Below, piece by piece: positions 32,629-39,363 of a stretch of DNA of 64,000 bases. This stretch comes from CAIQPS01 sp963843455 (GTDB taxonomy: Bacteria > Actinomycetota > Thermoleophilia > RBG-16-64-13), in the NCBI GenBank assembly GCA_963843455.1, contig CAWJKE010000008.1:475819-539818 (forward strand), in the 5' to 3' direction. A model generated the notes under the pieces. The model made no database searches. It saw only the letters and a program-made list of their open reading frames with translations, and had not been told where the DNA came from. Each line of letters begins with the position of its first letter. The first letter of the stretch is position 1. A program made the translations under genes and the position numbers.

Positions 32629-32853
32629 ATGCTAGCTCTCGCGATCGTCTTGGCCGTTGTCCTTCTGGTTGTCATCCCGGGTTGGGTCCTCATCTTCGGC
32701 CTGGGCAGGGCCGCTGACCTAAAGGCGCCACGACCCGTCGATACCGCGCCGGTGCGTAGACCTTTTATGAACCGAGGGACGGTCCCCCAAACACACACCT
32801 TGCGTAATCGCGACACTATGAGACGACGGCTGGCAAAGGCGAACTACAACTAG
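32629..32853 (+). CDS. Small single-pass membrane protein (hypothetical)
   Basis: 74 residues. The N-terminal hydrophobic segment (residues 1-27, LALAIVLAVVLLVVIPGWVL region) is probably a membrane anchor, followed by a basic, Pro/Arg-rich cytoplasmic or exposed tail. No family is recognised and no convincing ribosome site precedes the ATG. Confidence 0.4.
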   Translation: MLALAIVLAVVLLVVIPGWVLIFGLGRAADLKAPRPVDTAPVRRPFMNRGTVPQTHTLRNRDTMRRRLAKANYN

Positions 32854-33044
32854 GTCTGTGTTCGCCACTCCGCCAACCTCCTCTAGCCTGATCGAACGCC
32901 CCCGCCTTCTGTGCCACCAACCGCCCGCACGTTGAGAACCTTCATTTCCGGCGTATCGTCTGGGGCAAGCGGTTCGTTTCTATGAGTACTGAGGTATGAG
33001 TACTGAGCAGCGCTCCGTGAGGAGACCGGCGCGAAAGGGCTTCG
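32854..33044. other. Gap with a short tandem repeat
   Basis: The 14-mer TATGAGTACTGAGG at 32981-32994 is directly repeated (13 of 14 bases) at 32995-33007. No gene is seen. Confidence 0.5.
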
Positions 33045-33347
33045 ATGGGCAAGTCAAGGATGGGATACAACCCCATGTGGCCGGTGATCTTTGAAGCCGC
33101 GGCCGATGAGATGCTTCTCCGCCATGCTGAACGCGTGGCCGCCTGGAGTGGGGTGCTGGAGGTGCTTGCGAAGAACCAACCGGTGCGGTGGGGCCTGATA
33201 GTCGGGGAGATGCAGGATATCATCCTAAGTGCCTATGACTCCGGCAGTATCAGGGTCCTTGCTGACACCCTGAACATGGTTGAGACCATGTACCGAGACA
33301 TAGCGCGATCCTGTGGCATGGACCCGGACACGGGGAACATGCAGTAG
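33045..33347 (+). CDS. Hypothetical helical protein
   Basis: A 100-residue, mostly helical, soluble protein (PVIFEAAADEMLLRHAERV; GEMQDIILSAYDSGSIRVLA). No family is recognised. The ATG has AAAGGG 7 nt upstream. It converges with the minus-strand zinc-finger gene, 27 nt away. Confidence 0.55.
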   Translation: MGKSRMGYNPMWPVIFEAAADEMLLRHAERVAAWSGVLEVLAKNQPVRWGLIVGEMQDIILSAYDSGSIRVLADTLNMVETMYRDIARSCGMDPDTGNMQ

Positions 33348-33374
33348 CCGGGAGCGTCTCGACTGGAGCGTGCC

Positions 33375-33854
33375 CTAGGTTCCCTCCGTTTGGGCGATAT
33401 CGGGGATGATGCAAGAGATCAGACCTACCGGCAACCTCACGCCACCAGCAACCGCGCATCGGCGGCAGACTCGGACTGGAAAGGTGATCTGGCCGCCCGG
33501 CAGCAAGCCCGCCTCGTCTCCAGTTGCTGACGAAACCATGTTCGTGGCCAGCTCTTCCGGCACCCCTAGGACGATCAGCCCGGCTATCACCCATTCCGCG
33601 TCGCCGCTGAACGAGAGCCCCGTGTCCGTCTCCCGCAGACAGAGGACGCAGGTATCCCCGCGCGCACTGCCCTGGCGCGGCGGGGGCATGCCATCTGGCG
33701 AGTGCTCCAGGACCCATACGAGCGTTTCGTGCAGCGGGACCATGCCTTCGCCCCGGTGCTCATCGCATGAATGGGCGAACGCCGCCTCCGGCATGGTGGG
33801 CGTTCTCCAGACCGCGTGCCAGGTGGCCGGACGCTCGCAGTAGTCACAGTGCAG
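33375..33854 (-). CDS. Putative zinc-binding protein, probable non-AUG start
   Basis: The first ATG in frame is at 33794, but conserved-looking zinc ligands lie upstream in the same frame: CDYC followed 22 residues later by CDEH, and near the C-terminus CVLC and CRRC. This suggests two zinc sites, so the real start is upstream. The frame is closed by a TGA 27 nt upstream of the CTG at 33854. Between them is GAGGGAGGA followed by ATC ATC ATC CTG. Initiation at ATC (33857) or CTG is therefore the only option. Length is about 159 residues. Function is unknown. Confidence 0.55.
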   Translation of the reverse strand: MHCDYCERPATWHAVWRTPTMPEAAFAHSCDEHRGEGMVPLHETLVWVLEHSPDGMPPPRQGSARGDTCVLCLRETDTGLSFSGDAEWVIAGLIVLGVPEELATNMVSSATGDEAGLLPGGQITFPVRVCRRCAVAGGVRLPVGLISCIIPDIAQTEGT

Positions 33855-34008
33855 GATGATGATTCCTCCCTCAGTAACTCATGCCTAGGATAGCGCGGAG
33901 GACGTGGGAGAGCCGGGGGGCTTGGTGGCCATGCCCCCTTTCGCTCGCGCGGCAACTGGAGTACGCTCAAGGTGGTGGGAGCGTGCCCTGGCGCGTGGGA
34001 GGGGTGCG

Positions 34009-34425
34009 ATGAGGACAGTGCGGATAGTCGCCGTGGTACTCGCCATCCTCGGCGGCATGTTCGGGTTGCTGGGTTACGCATCGGTTGTCAGAGATTGGGC
34101 TGGCTCCGTCGGCTACGGGTGGTTCTTGTTCTTAAGCGCGCTCATCATCGTAGGCGGCGGCGTGGCTGTGCTCTCCCGCACTCAAGACCGCTCTGCGCAC
34201 AAGGACGATGAACCGAACGTGGGCAAGGCACTCTTCTGGTTCGGCATCGTCGTGCTGGATATCCTACTAGTGCTATTTGTGCTATGGCTTTTCGTCCCAT
34301 CCTTGGATCTGTCGCAGAAGATCTTCTCGAGCAGGGGTGGGGCGCTGGCCATTGTGATGCTCGATGTCGGTATTGCCGCTCTTCTCGTCGGCTATTCGCG
34401 CAACGCGTCGGTTGTTCGCCTATAG
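34009..34425 (+). CDS. Four-TM membrane protein of unknown function
   Basis: 138 residues with four predicted membrane helices (about 4-22, 36-56, 76-98 and 109-130) and a charged loop between TM2 and TM3 (RTQDRSAHKDDEPN). The ATG at 34009 has GGGAGGGG 4 nt upstream. The family is unrecognised. Confidence 0.65.
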   Translation: MRTVRIVAVVLAILGGMFGLLGYASVVRDWAGSVGYGWFLFLSALIIVGGGVAVLSRTQDRSAHKDDEPNVGKALFWFGIVVLDILLVLFVLWLFVPSLDLSQKIFSSRGGALAIVMLDVGIAALLVGYSRNASVVRL

Positions 34426-34448
34426 GGTCGTTTGGCTCGCCCCTGTTG

Positions 34449-34754
34449 TCACTTCCTGGAAGGACTGTCCCTCTGCACCTGTGCGTCCCTCCTTGAGCGC
34501 TTCTCCTCTCGTCCCCGCCAGGGCCTCCACTCGCCGCGATCCTCCAAGGTTTGGATGCGCTGTTCTAGCAGCCTGTTCTCGTGCTGGAGCCCTTCAATGA
34601 AGGCTAGGAGCCGTTCTAGCTGAGCCTTGTGCTGCTCCTCCGCTACGTCGCGTTGTGGTCCGAACTCCAACTGCATGTCGAGTTCGGCCAGCACATCTTT
34701 CAGAGAGAGCCCATTCAAGGGGCTCTCCTTGCTCATTCTTGTGCTCTCCGTCAT
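34449..34754 (-). CDS. Small coiled-coil protein, copy 2 (novel family)
   Basis: 101 residues from the ATG at 34754, the start that aligns with copy 1 at 32229-32492 (22 residues to the shared DVL). It shares LSLKDVLAELD, the heptad helix HKAQLERLLAFIEGL, LLEQRIQTLE and WRPWR. A basic 20-residue tail (REEKRSRRDAQVQRDSPSRK) is unique to this copy. It lies on the opposite strand to copy 1, about 2 kb away. Function is unknown. Confidence 0.62.
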   Translation of the reverse strand: MTESTRMSKESPLNGLSLKDVLAELDMQLEFGPQRDVAEEQHKAQLERLLAFIEGLQHENRLLEQRIQTLEDRGEWRPWRGREEKRSRRDAQVQRDSPSRK

Positions 34755-34918
34755 GCGGTCCACCACTTTCGGTTCTCTCAGTTTTGGATCCTCCCCTCAA
34801 GAGCTCTCGTCGGCAGCGGAGGTCTTCATCTTGAATCGACCGCGCGGGGGGACTGACTCAAGACCTCCTCGCGAGATGCCGAAAGCTACTTCGGAGAATC
34901 GGAGGGAGGAGTGCGAGC

Positions 34919-35083
34919 GTGTTGAGAGAGATTGGAGCGCTTGTTCTGGTGTTGACGCTCATCGCAGGCGTGCTCATGGCAGTGGGGACGCTTCGCGCGA
35001 AACGAGCCAATGACCAAGCCATCTTTGTGGCCAGCTGGACCCTGATTCTGCTATCCAGCCTCGCCCTCGTCGGCAACTTCTGA
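34919..35083 (+). CDS. 54-residue two-TM membrane protein
   Basis: A short frame with a strong GGAGGGAGGA 8 nt before the GTG start at 34919. The product is a hairpin of two hydrophobic helices (REIGALVLVLTLIAGVLMAV and a WTLILLSSLALVG helix) joined by a basic turn RAKRAND. It is adjacent to other small membrane genes. Function is unknown. Confidence 0.6.
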   Translation: MLREIGALVLVLTLIAGVLMAVGTLRAKRANDQAIFVASWTLILLSSLALVGNF

Positions 35084-35150
35084 CCGGCACTCTCTGTTAT
35101 TGGTTGACCATCCGATCCGGCGACCTTGTTTGCGGATCGACTCTGCGCGG

Positions 35151-35187
35151 GATAATGAGGACATACGGGGAGAAAGAGACTCTCCCC
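35151..35187 (+). promoter_or_regulatory. -10 and 5'-terminal hairpin of the SRPBCC cassette
   Basis: -10 GATAAT (35151-35156), then 10 nt (GAGGACATAC), then the hairpin GGGGAG / CTCCCC (35167-35187). The 21-nt hairpin region is nearly identical to that of the GYD cassette. The -35 is unclear (TTGTTT at 35126 is 19 bp away). Confidence 0.55.
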
Positions 35188-35287
35188 ATCCATTACTCGG
35201 GAAGGCCGCAAAGACGGGGCCGCGAACGAGTTCACATCCGCCCGTCGCCTCGCGACCGCGCTGATCTGCCCGAGGAGGAGGTGTGCC

Positions 35288-35743
35288 ATGGGCCATCTAA
35301 GAGAAAGCATCCACATCGACGCTCCCGTGAACAAGGTGGTGCATTACACCGAGGACCCCCACCGCTGGGGGACGTTCATGGTGGGCATGAGTGAGCCGGA
35401 CACGATCCTGGGTGACATTGGTGTAGGGCAGCAAGTCGAGTTCACAAGCGCTACTGCCGGCGTACACATGCACGAGACCGTCCGTACGGTCGAGGACCGC
35501 CACGATCCGGACGGCGGCGGTCACTGGCGCGGCGAGTTCACCGGCTCCTCGTCCGGGTGGATGACCATGGATTTCAAGCCCGATGATGGCGGTTCGCTGG
35601 TCACTCAGGAGATGGAGTACACGGTTCCGGGGGGCCCGTTGGGCAAGGTGGTCGACCGCCTGTTGTTCGAGAGGATGCAGGAGCGGGATATGCGCCACAG
35701 CCTGGAGAACCTCAAGCTGGTCGTGGAAGAGTTCTCCGACTGA
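35288..35743 (+). CDS. SRPBCC (polyketide cyclase/START-like) family protein
   Basis: 151 residues. The opening HLRESIHIDAPVNKVVHYTEDPHRW is the typical first strand and helices of SRPBCC ligand-binding proteins, and the long C-terminal helix is LLFERMQERDMRHSLENLK. A hydrophobic cavity fold is expected, ligand unknown. GAGGAGGAGGTG lies just before the ATG. It is followed by a hairpin terminator. Confidence 0.82.
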   Translation: MGHLRESIHIDAPVNKVVHYTEDPHRWGTFMVGMSEPDTILGDIGVGQQVEFTSATAGVHMHETVRTVEDRHDPDGGGHWRGEFTGSSSGWMTMDFKPDDGGSLVTQEMEYTVPGGPLGKVVDRLLFERMQERDMRHSLENLKLVVEEFSD

Positions 35744-35795
35744 AGCCGAGGAGCGCTCGTTTGAGAACCCACGGTCTGGAAGACGTTGAGGAGCG

Positions 35796-35817
35796 CGGAG
35801 GTCCTTCGGGGCCTCCG
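35796..35817 (+). terminator. Hairpin after the SRPBCC gene
   Basis: CGGAGG pairs with CCTCCG around TCCTTCGGGG. It resembles the stronger hairpin at 40124-40149 (AGCGGAGGCCC). There is no clear T-run. Confidence 0.5.
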
Positions 35818-35848
35818 TCCATGTCTGGGGCCGACACAACGCTGGTGA

Positions 35849-35883
35849 TACAGTTCATTCTGTAAGGTCCGCTCGAGCGGACC
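35849..35883 (+). promoter_or_regulatory. Two adjacent inverted repeats upstream of the SnoaL-like gene
   Basis: TACAG-N6-CTGTA (35849-35864) is directly followed by a perfect 18-bp palindrome GGTCCGCTCGAGCGGACC (35866-35883). The gene starts 20 nt later. The first may be an operator overlapping a -10 (GATACA); the second may be a 5'-UTR hairpin. Confidence 0.45.
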
Positions 35884-35903
35884 CACGCGAAGGGAGACAG
35901 GAC

Positions 35904-36521
35904 ATGCCGGACGGGGTCGCTGCCGACAAGCTGGCCATACGAGAGACCGTGGAGAACTGGGTCGTCTGGCGTGACTCGGGAGATTGGGAGAGGTTCGCGA
36001 CCGTCTGGCACCCCGATGGCTGGATGACGGCCACCTGGTTCCAGGGGCCGTACGCAGACTTCATCGAGATAAGCAAGAAGTCCTTTGAGGAGGGCGTCAA
36101 CATCCTTCATCAACTCGGCGGGTGGTCGTGTGACATCTCCGGCGACCGGGCGATCTCGCAGACGAAGATGGCCATCCTTCAGCGTGGGCAGGTAGACGGG
36201 GTGCCGGTGGATGTAGTGTGTTGGGGTCGCTTCTATGATTTCTTCGAGAAGCGGGACGGCCGCTGGGGAATCGTGCGCCGGCAGCCCATCTACGAGAAGG
36301 ACCGGCTGGACGCGGTGGACCCGGCGGCCGTCCTTTCCCTCGATCCGGCCGTGCTCGCCAAGTTCCCCGAAGGGTACCGGCACTTGGCCTACCTGCAGTC
36401 CAAGGTCGGGTTCAAAGTCAAGGAGGCACTGCCGGGGCTGAAGGGGCCGGCCGTGGAGACGCTCTACGCTGAGGGGAAGGCCTGGTTGGACGGGGCAGCG
36501 ACCCCCGGAGAGCCGCTGTAG
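35904..36521 (+). CDS. NTF2-like/SnoaL-fold protein (copy A)
   Basis: 205 residues. The N-terminal half has the SnoaL/scytalone-dehydratase-like pattern (AIRETVENWVVWRDSGDWER, FATVWHPDGWMTATWF, and WGRFYDFFEKRDGRWGIVRR). The C-terminal 60 residues (DPAVLAKFPEGYRHLAYLQSKVG) are an extension found in some bacterial members. Enzymatic activity is not predictable. AAGGGAGAC precedes the ATG. The NIF3-RNase HI gene follows after 15 nt and may be co-transcribed. Confidence 0.8.
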   Translation: MPDGVAADKLAIRETVENWVVWRDSGDWERFATVWHPDGWMTATWFQGPYADFIEISKKSFEEGVNILHQLGGWSCDISGDRAISQTKMAILQRGQVDGVPVDVVCWGRFYDFFEKRDGRWGIVRRQPIYEKDRLDAVDPAAVLSLDPAVLAKFPEGYRHLAYLQSKVGFKVKEALPGLKGPAVETLYAEGKAWLDGAATPGEPL

Positions 36522-36536
36522 GCGATCGTGGCGGGC

Positions 36537-38171
36537 ATGCTGATATCCGACCTGGAATCGGTCCTCGAGAAACTGGCCCCGCGGGCGCTGGCCGAACCCG
36601 GGGATAGCTGCGGTCTGTTGGTCGGCGACCACCTGGCGCGGGTCAAACGGGTGCTGGTTGCGCTGGAACTCACCGAGCCGGTGCTGGGCGAGGTCGTGGC
36701 CGGTGGGTACGACACCGTGCTGACGCATCACCCGTTGCTCTTCTCGCCGCTCACTTCGGTCGTCGAAGCCCGGCCTCGGGAGCGCATGGTCAGGGAGTTG
36801 ATCCGGGGGCGGATGAATCTTCTCGCGCATCACACCAACCTCGATAGCGCAGAGCGGGGCCTGGCTGCCATCGCGGCAGGCGCGCTGGGCCTGGAGAACC
36901 TGGTACCAATGCGCCGCAGTCCGGCCGGCTGGTACAAGTTCGTGGGCTTCGTGCCGGCGGACGCCGTCGAGAGGGTAGCCTCCGCCGTCTTTGAAGCGGG
37001 TGCAGGAGGAATCGGCGAATACCAGGACTGCGCTTTCGCCGCGGAGGGGAGGGGTTGGTTCACACCAGGCCCCGAAGCCCACCCCGCAGTCGGGCGACTG
37101 AGCATCCCCGAGCGCACGCCTGAGCTACGCTGGGAGACGGTAGTGCCCAGCAACCGAGTAGGGCGGGCAGTCACCGCCTACTTATCGGCCCATCCCTATG
37201 AGGAGCCGGCCTTCGACATCTACCCCGTGGAGGACCTGCTGACCCGGACCGGTCTTGGGCGGAAGGGCACACTGCCGTGTGAGACGACCGTGGCCGAACT
37301 GGCCGCGCGGACCGCCACGCTGTTCGAGCTCGACGGTTGCAGTTGGAGCGGCGATGGTGCCCGAGTGGTGCGGAAGGTAGGCATGCTTCCCGGGAGCGGC
37401 CGGAGCATGTTGCAGGAAGCGGCGGGCCTGGACGCGCTCGTCACCGGGGATCTTGGCTACCACGACGCCGATCGCGCCGGAGAGCTCGGCTTTGCGCTCA
37501 TCAACGTGCCGCACGGTCAACTCGAGTGGTGGTGCATGCGCGGCTGGACGGAAACGCTCCGCGCCGAGATGGCGGGAAATGAGGTGGAGGTGGAGACGAG
37601 CAAGGCTTGGCGATCGCCCTGGAGCACCGCCGCCGAGAGAGGACGGGCACTTGGCGAGCGCGCCGCTGAGGCCGTCGTAGGCGGCCCTGCCGCGACTGAC
37701 GCGGTGCCGGTCGACAGCGGCCCTCGCGGCAACGCGGTGGGTGTCGGTGAGAGTCCTCGCCGCCTCCGGCTGCGGGTCGATGGTGGCTCTCGTGGCAATC
37801 CCGGCCCCGGCGCCATCGGGGCGGTGCTCGAGGACATGGACGGCCGGGTGCTCGATACGGTCAGCCGGGTCATCGGTGTATGCACGAACAACGTCGCCGA
37901 ATATCGGGCGTTGCTGGCCGGCCTGGAGATCGCCGAGAAGGCCGATGCCCAGGAACTCGAAGTGCTGGCCGACTCCGAACTGCTCGTCAAGCAAGTGCGG
38001 GGCGAGTACAAGGTCAAGAACGAGGGGTTGAAGCCGCTTCACTCAGAGGCGCTGGTTCGGATGCGGCGGTTCCCCCGGGTCTCTATCCGCCATGTCCGCC
38101 GCGAGGAGAACGCCGAAGCCGACAGGCTGGTGAACAAAGCGCTGGACGAGGCAACCCCTGCTAGTCTATAA
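36537..38171 (+). CDS. NIF3-family (DUF34) protein fused to RNase HI
   Basis: 544 residues from the ATG at 36537 (an in-frame GTG at 36528 is possible). The NIF3 domain with its PII/CutA-like insertion spans 1-350: metal-site region LTHHPLLFSP near 66, insertion WYKFVGFVPADAVERV near 142, and second metal region VTGDLGYHDADRA near 304. After an Ala/Gly-rich linker, residues 405-540 are an RNase HI domain with a complete D-E-D-D set: Asp in DGGSRGNPG, Glu in NNVAEYRALL, Asp in VLADSELLVKQV and Asp in EENAEADRL. In mycobacteria the same two functions are separate neighbouring genes with a zinc-ribbon gene between them; here they are fused. Its stop codon overlaps the tRNA-Gly -10. Confidence 0.92.
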   Translation: MLISDLESVLEKLAPRALAEPGDSCGLLVGDHLARVKRVLVALELTEPVLGEVVAGGYDTVLTHHPLLFSPLTSVVEARPRERMVRELIRGRMNLLAHHTNLDSAERGLAAIAAGALGLENLVPMRRSPAGWYKFVGFVPADAVERVASAVFEAGAGGIGEYQDCAFAAEGRGWFTPGPEAHPAVGRLSIPERTPELRWETVVPSNRVGRAVTAYLSAHPYEEPAFDIYPVEDLLTRTGLGRKGTLPCETTVAELAARTATLFELDGCSWSGDGARVVRKVGMLPGSGRSMLQEAAGLDALVTGDLGYHDADRAGELGFALINVPHGQLEWWCMRGWTETLRAEMAGNEVEVETSKAWRSPWSTAAERGRALGERAAEAVVGGPAATDAVPVDSGPRGNAVGVGESPRRLRLRVDGGSRGNPGPGAIGAVLEDMDGRVLDTVSRVIGVCTNNVAEYRALLAGLEIAEKADAQELEVLADSELLVKQVRGEYKVKNEGLKPLHSEALVRMRRFPRVSIRHVRREENAEADRLVNKALDEATPASL

Positions 38172-38172
38172 T
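38167..38172 (+). promoter_or_regulatory. -10 element of the tRNA-Gly/Cys cluster
   Basis: A perfect TATAAT in which TAA (38169-38171) is also the stop codon of the NIF3-RNase HI gene. The predicted start lies about 16 nt before tRNA-Gly. Confidence 0.65.
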
Positions 38173-38194
38173 CCACCAGCCGCGAGGCGCCCGG

Positions 38195-38271
38195 GCGGAT
38201 GTAGCTCAGTTGGCTAGAGCGTCTGCTTGCCATGCAGAAGGTCGAGGGTTCGAATCCCTTCATCCGCTCCA
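38195..38271 (+). tRNA. tRNA-Gly (anticodon GCC)
   Basis: 77 nt with an encoded CCA. The acceptor is GCGGATG / CATCCGC, the anticodon stem TCTGC/GCAGA with loop TTGCCAT, and the T-arm GAGGGTTCGAATCCCTT. Confidence 0.96.
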
Positions 38272-38288
38272 TGACCGCCGTGTTTCCT

Positions 38289-38360
38289 GGCGACGTGGCC
38301 GAGTGGCTTAGGCACGGGTCTGCAAAACCCGCTACACCGGTTCGACTCCGGTCGTCGCCT
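38289..38360 (+). tRNA. tRNA-Cys (anticodon GCA)
   Basis: 72 nt. The acceptor is GGCGACG / CGTCGCC, the anticodon stem CGGGT/ACCCG with loop CTGCAAA, and the T-arm CCGGTTCGACTCCGG. CCA is not encoded. The last 20 nt recur at 40903-40923. Confidence 0.95.
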
Positions 38361-38560
38361 CTCTAAGTAAGTCCTGCAAGCGCCCTGTTTTTCCGCTCCA
38401 ACTGAGGGCGCGAGAAGCAGGGCGTCGGTCATCTTTGAGGGTCATCTGAGGGTCTATATCCAGGGCCCTCTGCTGTTGGCCGGCGCCCGGACCTGACTCC
38501 AACTACGGTTGTATTCGCGAGAGGCGCCCGGAGCGCTAGGCTGACCGTGCGCCGCCCCGG
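38361..38560. other. Gap after tRNA-Cys
   Basis: It contains CGCCCT/AGGGCG complementarity around 38384-38415 and two short direct repeats of GAGGGTCATCT near 38430-38450. No gene is seen. It would be the left edge of the segment bounded by the tRNA-Cys 3' repeats. Confidence 0.4.
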
Positions 38561-38664
38561 ATTGGCTGCTACCAAGCCCTGCCAGCCGCGGGGCTCGATT
38601 CTCCATTGACGCGGAGGGGGACCGGCCTACACTGAGAAGGTACGGGGGTTGTGTGACGCCCCCC
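38561..38664 (+). promoter_or_regulatory. Boundary element R2, promoter and 5' hairpin of the SnoaL cassette
   Basis: Repeat ATTGGCTGCTACCAAGCC with hairpin AGCCC/GGGGCT (38575-38595), 10 nt, -35 TTGACG (38606-38611), 16 bp, -10 TACACT (38628-38633), 10 nt, hairpin GGGGG/CCCCC (38644-38664). This is the most complete example of the shared cassette front. Confidence 0.75.
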
Positions 38665-38695
38665 ACTTGTTTCTTGAGCAGGAAGGAGACGAGCC

Positions 38696-39124
38696 GTGTC
38701 GGAAAAGGACAACATCCAGGTCGTTCAGAAGTGGGTCGAAGCGCTCAACGCGCACGACGTGAGCCAGTTCGACAAGTACCGGGGGCCGGGGTACCTCTTC
38801 GACGTGCCTGGATCCCCGGGCCCGGTGGGGGTTGAGGAAGAGATCGCCTACACGCAAGGGGTGTTCGCTGCGTCTTCGGACGTGCACTTCGATGTGCAAC
38901 AGACGATCGCCCAGGGCGACCTCGTGGTGATCAATGGCATCATGGCCGGGACCAACGACGGGCCGAGCGTTATGGCCGGCCAGCCGACGCCCGCCACCGG
39001 CAAGAAGATGGTGATACCGGTCAGCAATACGTTTGAGTTCTCGAATGGCAAGATCGTACGCAACTCCGTCTACTACGACAACCTCGGGGTGGGGGTGCAA
39101 CTGGGTCTGATGCCGGAGATGTAG
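38696..39124 (+). CDS. SnoaL-like ester-cyclase-type NTF2-fold protein (copy B)
   Basis: 142 residues. QVVQKWVEALNAHDVSQFDK begins the NTF2 fold; the middle segment GDLVVINGIMAGTNDG and the C-terminal FEFSNGKIVRNSVYYDNLGV follow the SnoaL/ester cyclase plan. Ligand is unknown. GGAAGGAG lies 7 nt before the GTG start. It sits inside the segment bounded by tRNA-Cys 3' repeats. Confidence 0.83.
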   Translation: MSEKDNIQVVQKWVEALNAHDVSQFDKYRGPGYLFDVPGSPGPVGVEEEIAYTQGVFAASSDVHFDVQQTIAQGDLVVINGIMAGTNDGPSVMAGQPTPATGKKMVIPVSNTFEFSNGKIVRNSVYYDNLGVGVQLGLMPEM

Positions 39125-39176
39125 CACCAGCCTCGACCTGTGGTTGGGGTTGTCTCAGGCCGCTTGAGCCCTCCGG

Positions 39177-39278
39177 ATTGGCTGCAACCAAGCATCGCCA
39201 GCCGGGGGGCTTTCTCTCCTTATTGACGCAGAGTAGAAACGGCCAAGCTGGAGCAACAAGGGGAGCTTGTAACTCCCC
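39177..39278 (+). promoter_or_regulatory. Boundary element R3, promoter and 5' hairpin of the secreted-protein cassette
   Basis: ATTGGCTGCAACCAAGC repeat with hairpin (about 39190-39212), 11 nt, -35 TTGACG (39223-39228), 15 bp, poor -10 CAAGCT (39244-39249), 10 nt, hairpin GGGGAG/CTCCCC (39260-39278). The architecture matches R2, but the -10 has decayed. Confidence 0.6.
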
Positions 39279-39363
39279 ACTTGTGTAGCTCGGACAGGCC
39301 GCGGAGCAAGGGGCTTGCACGGGTTCGTGCCCTTTCCTGGGAGGCCACCCGCGAAGGAGGTGC

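Noticed and set aside
33406..33843. A 145-codon plus-strand ORF
   Set aside because: Ser/Thr/Arg-rich and antisense to the minus-strand frame that shows paired Cys motifs; no ribosome site.
35161..35240. Possible c-di-GMP-I riboswitch (GGCCGCAAAGACGGGGCC)
   Set aside because: The CGCAAAG core is present, but the paired GGGCAAACC-type arm and the tetraloop receptor are missing.
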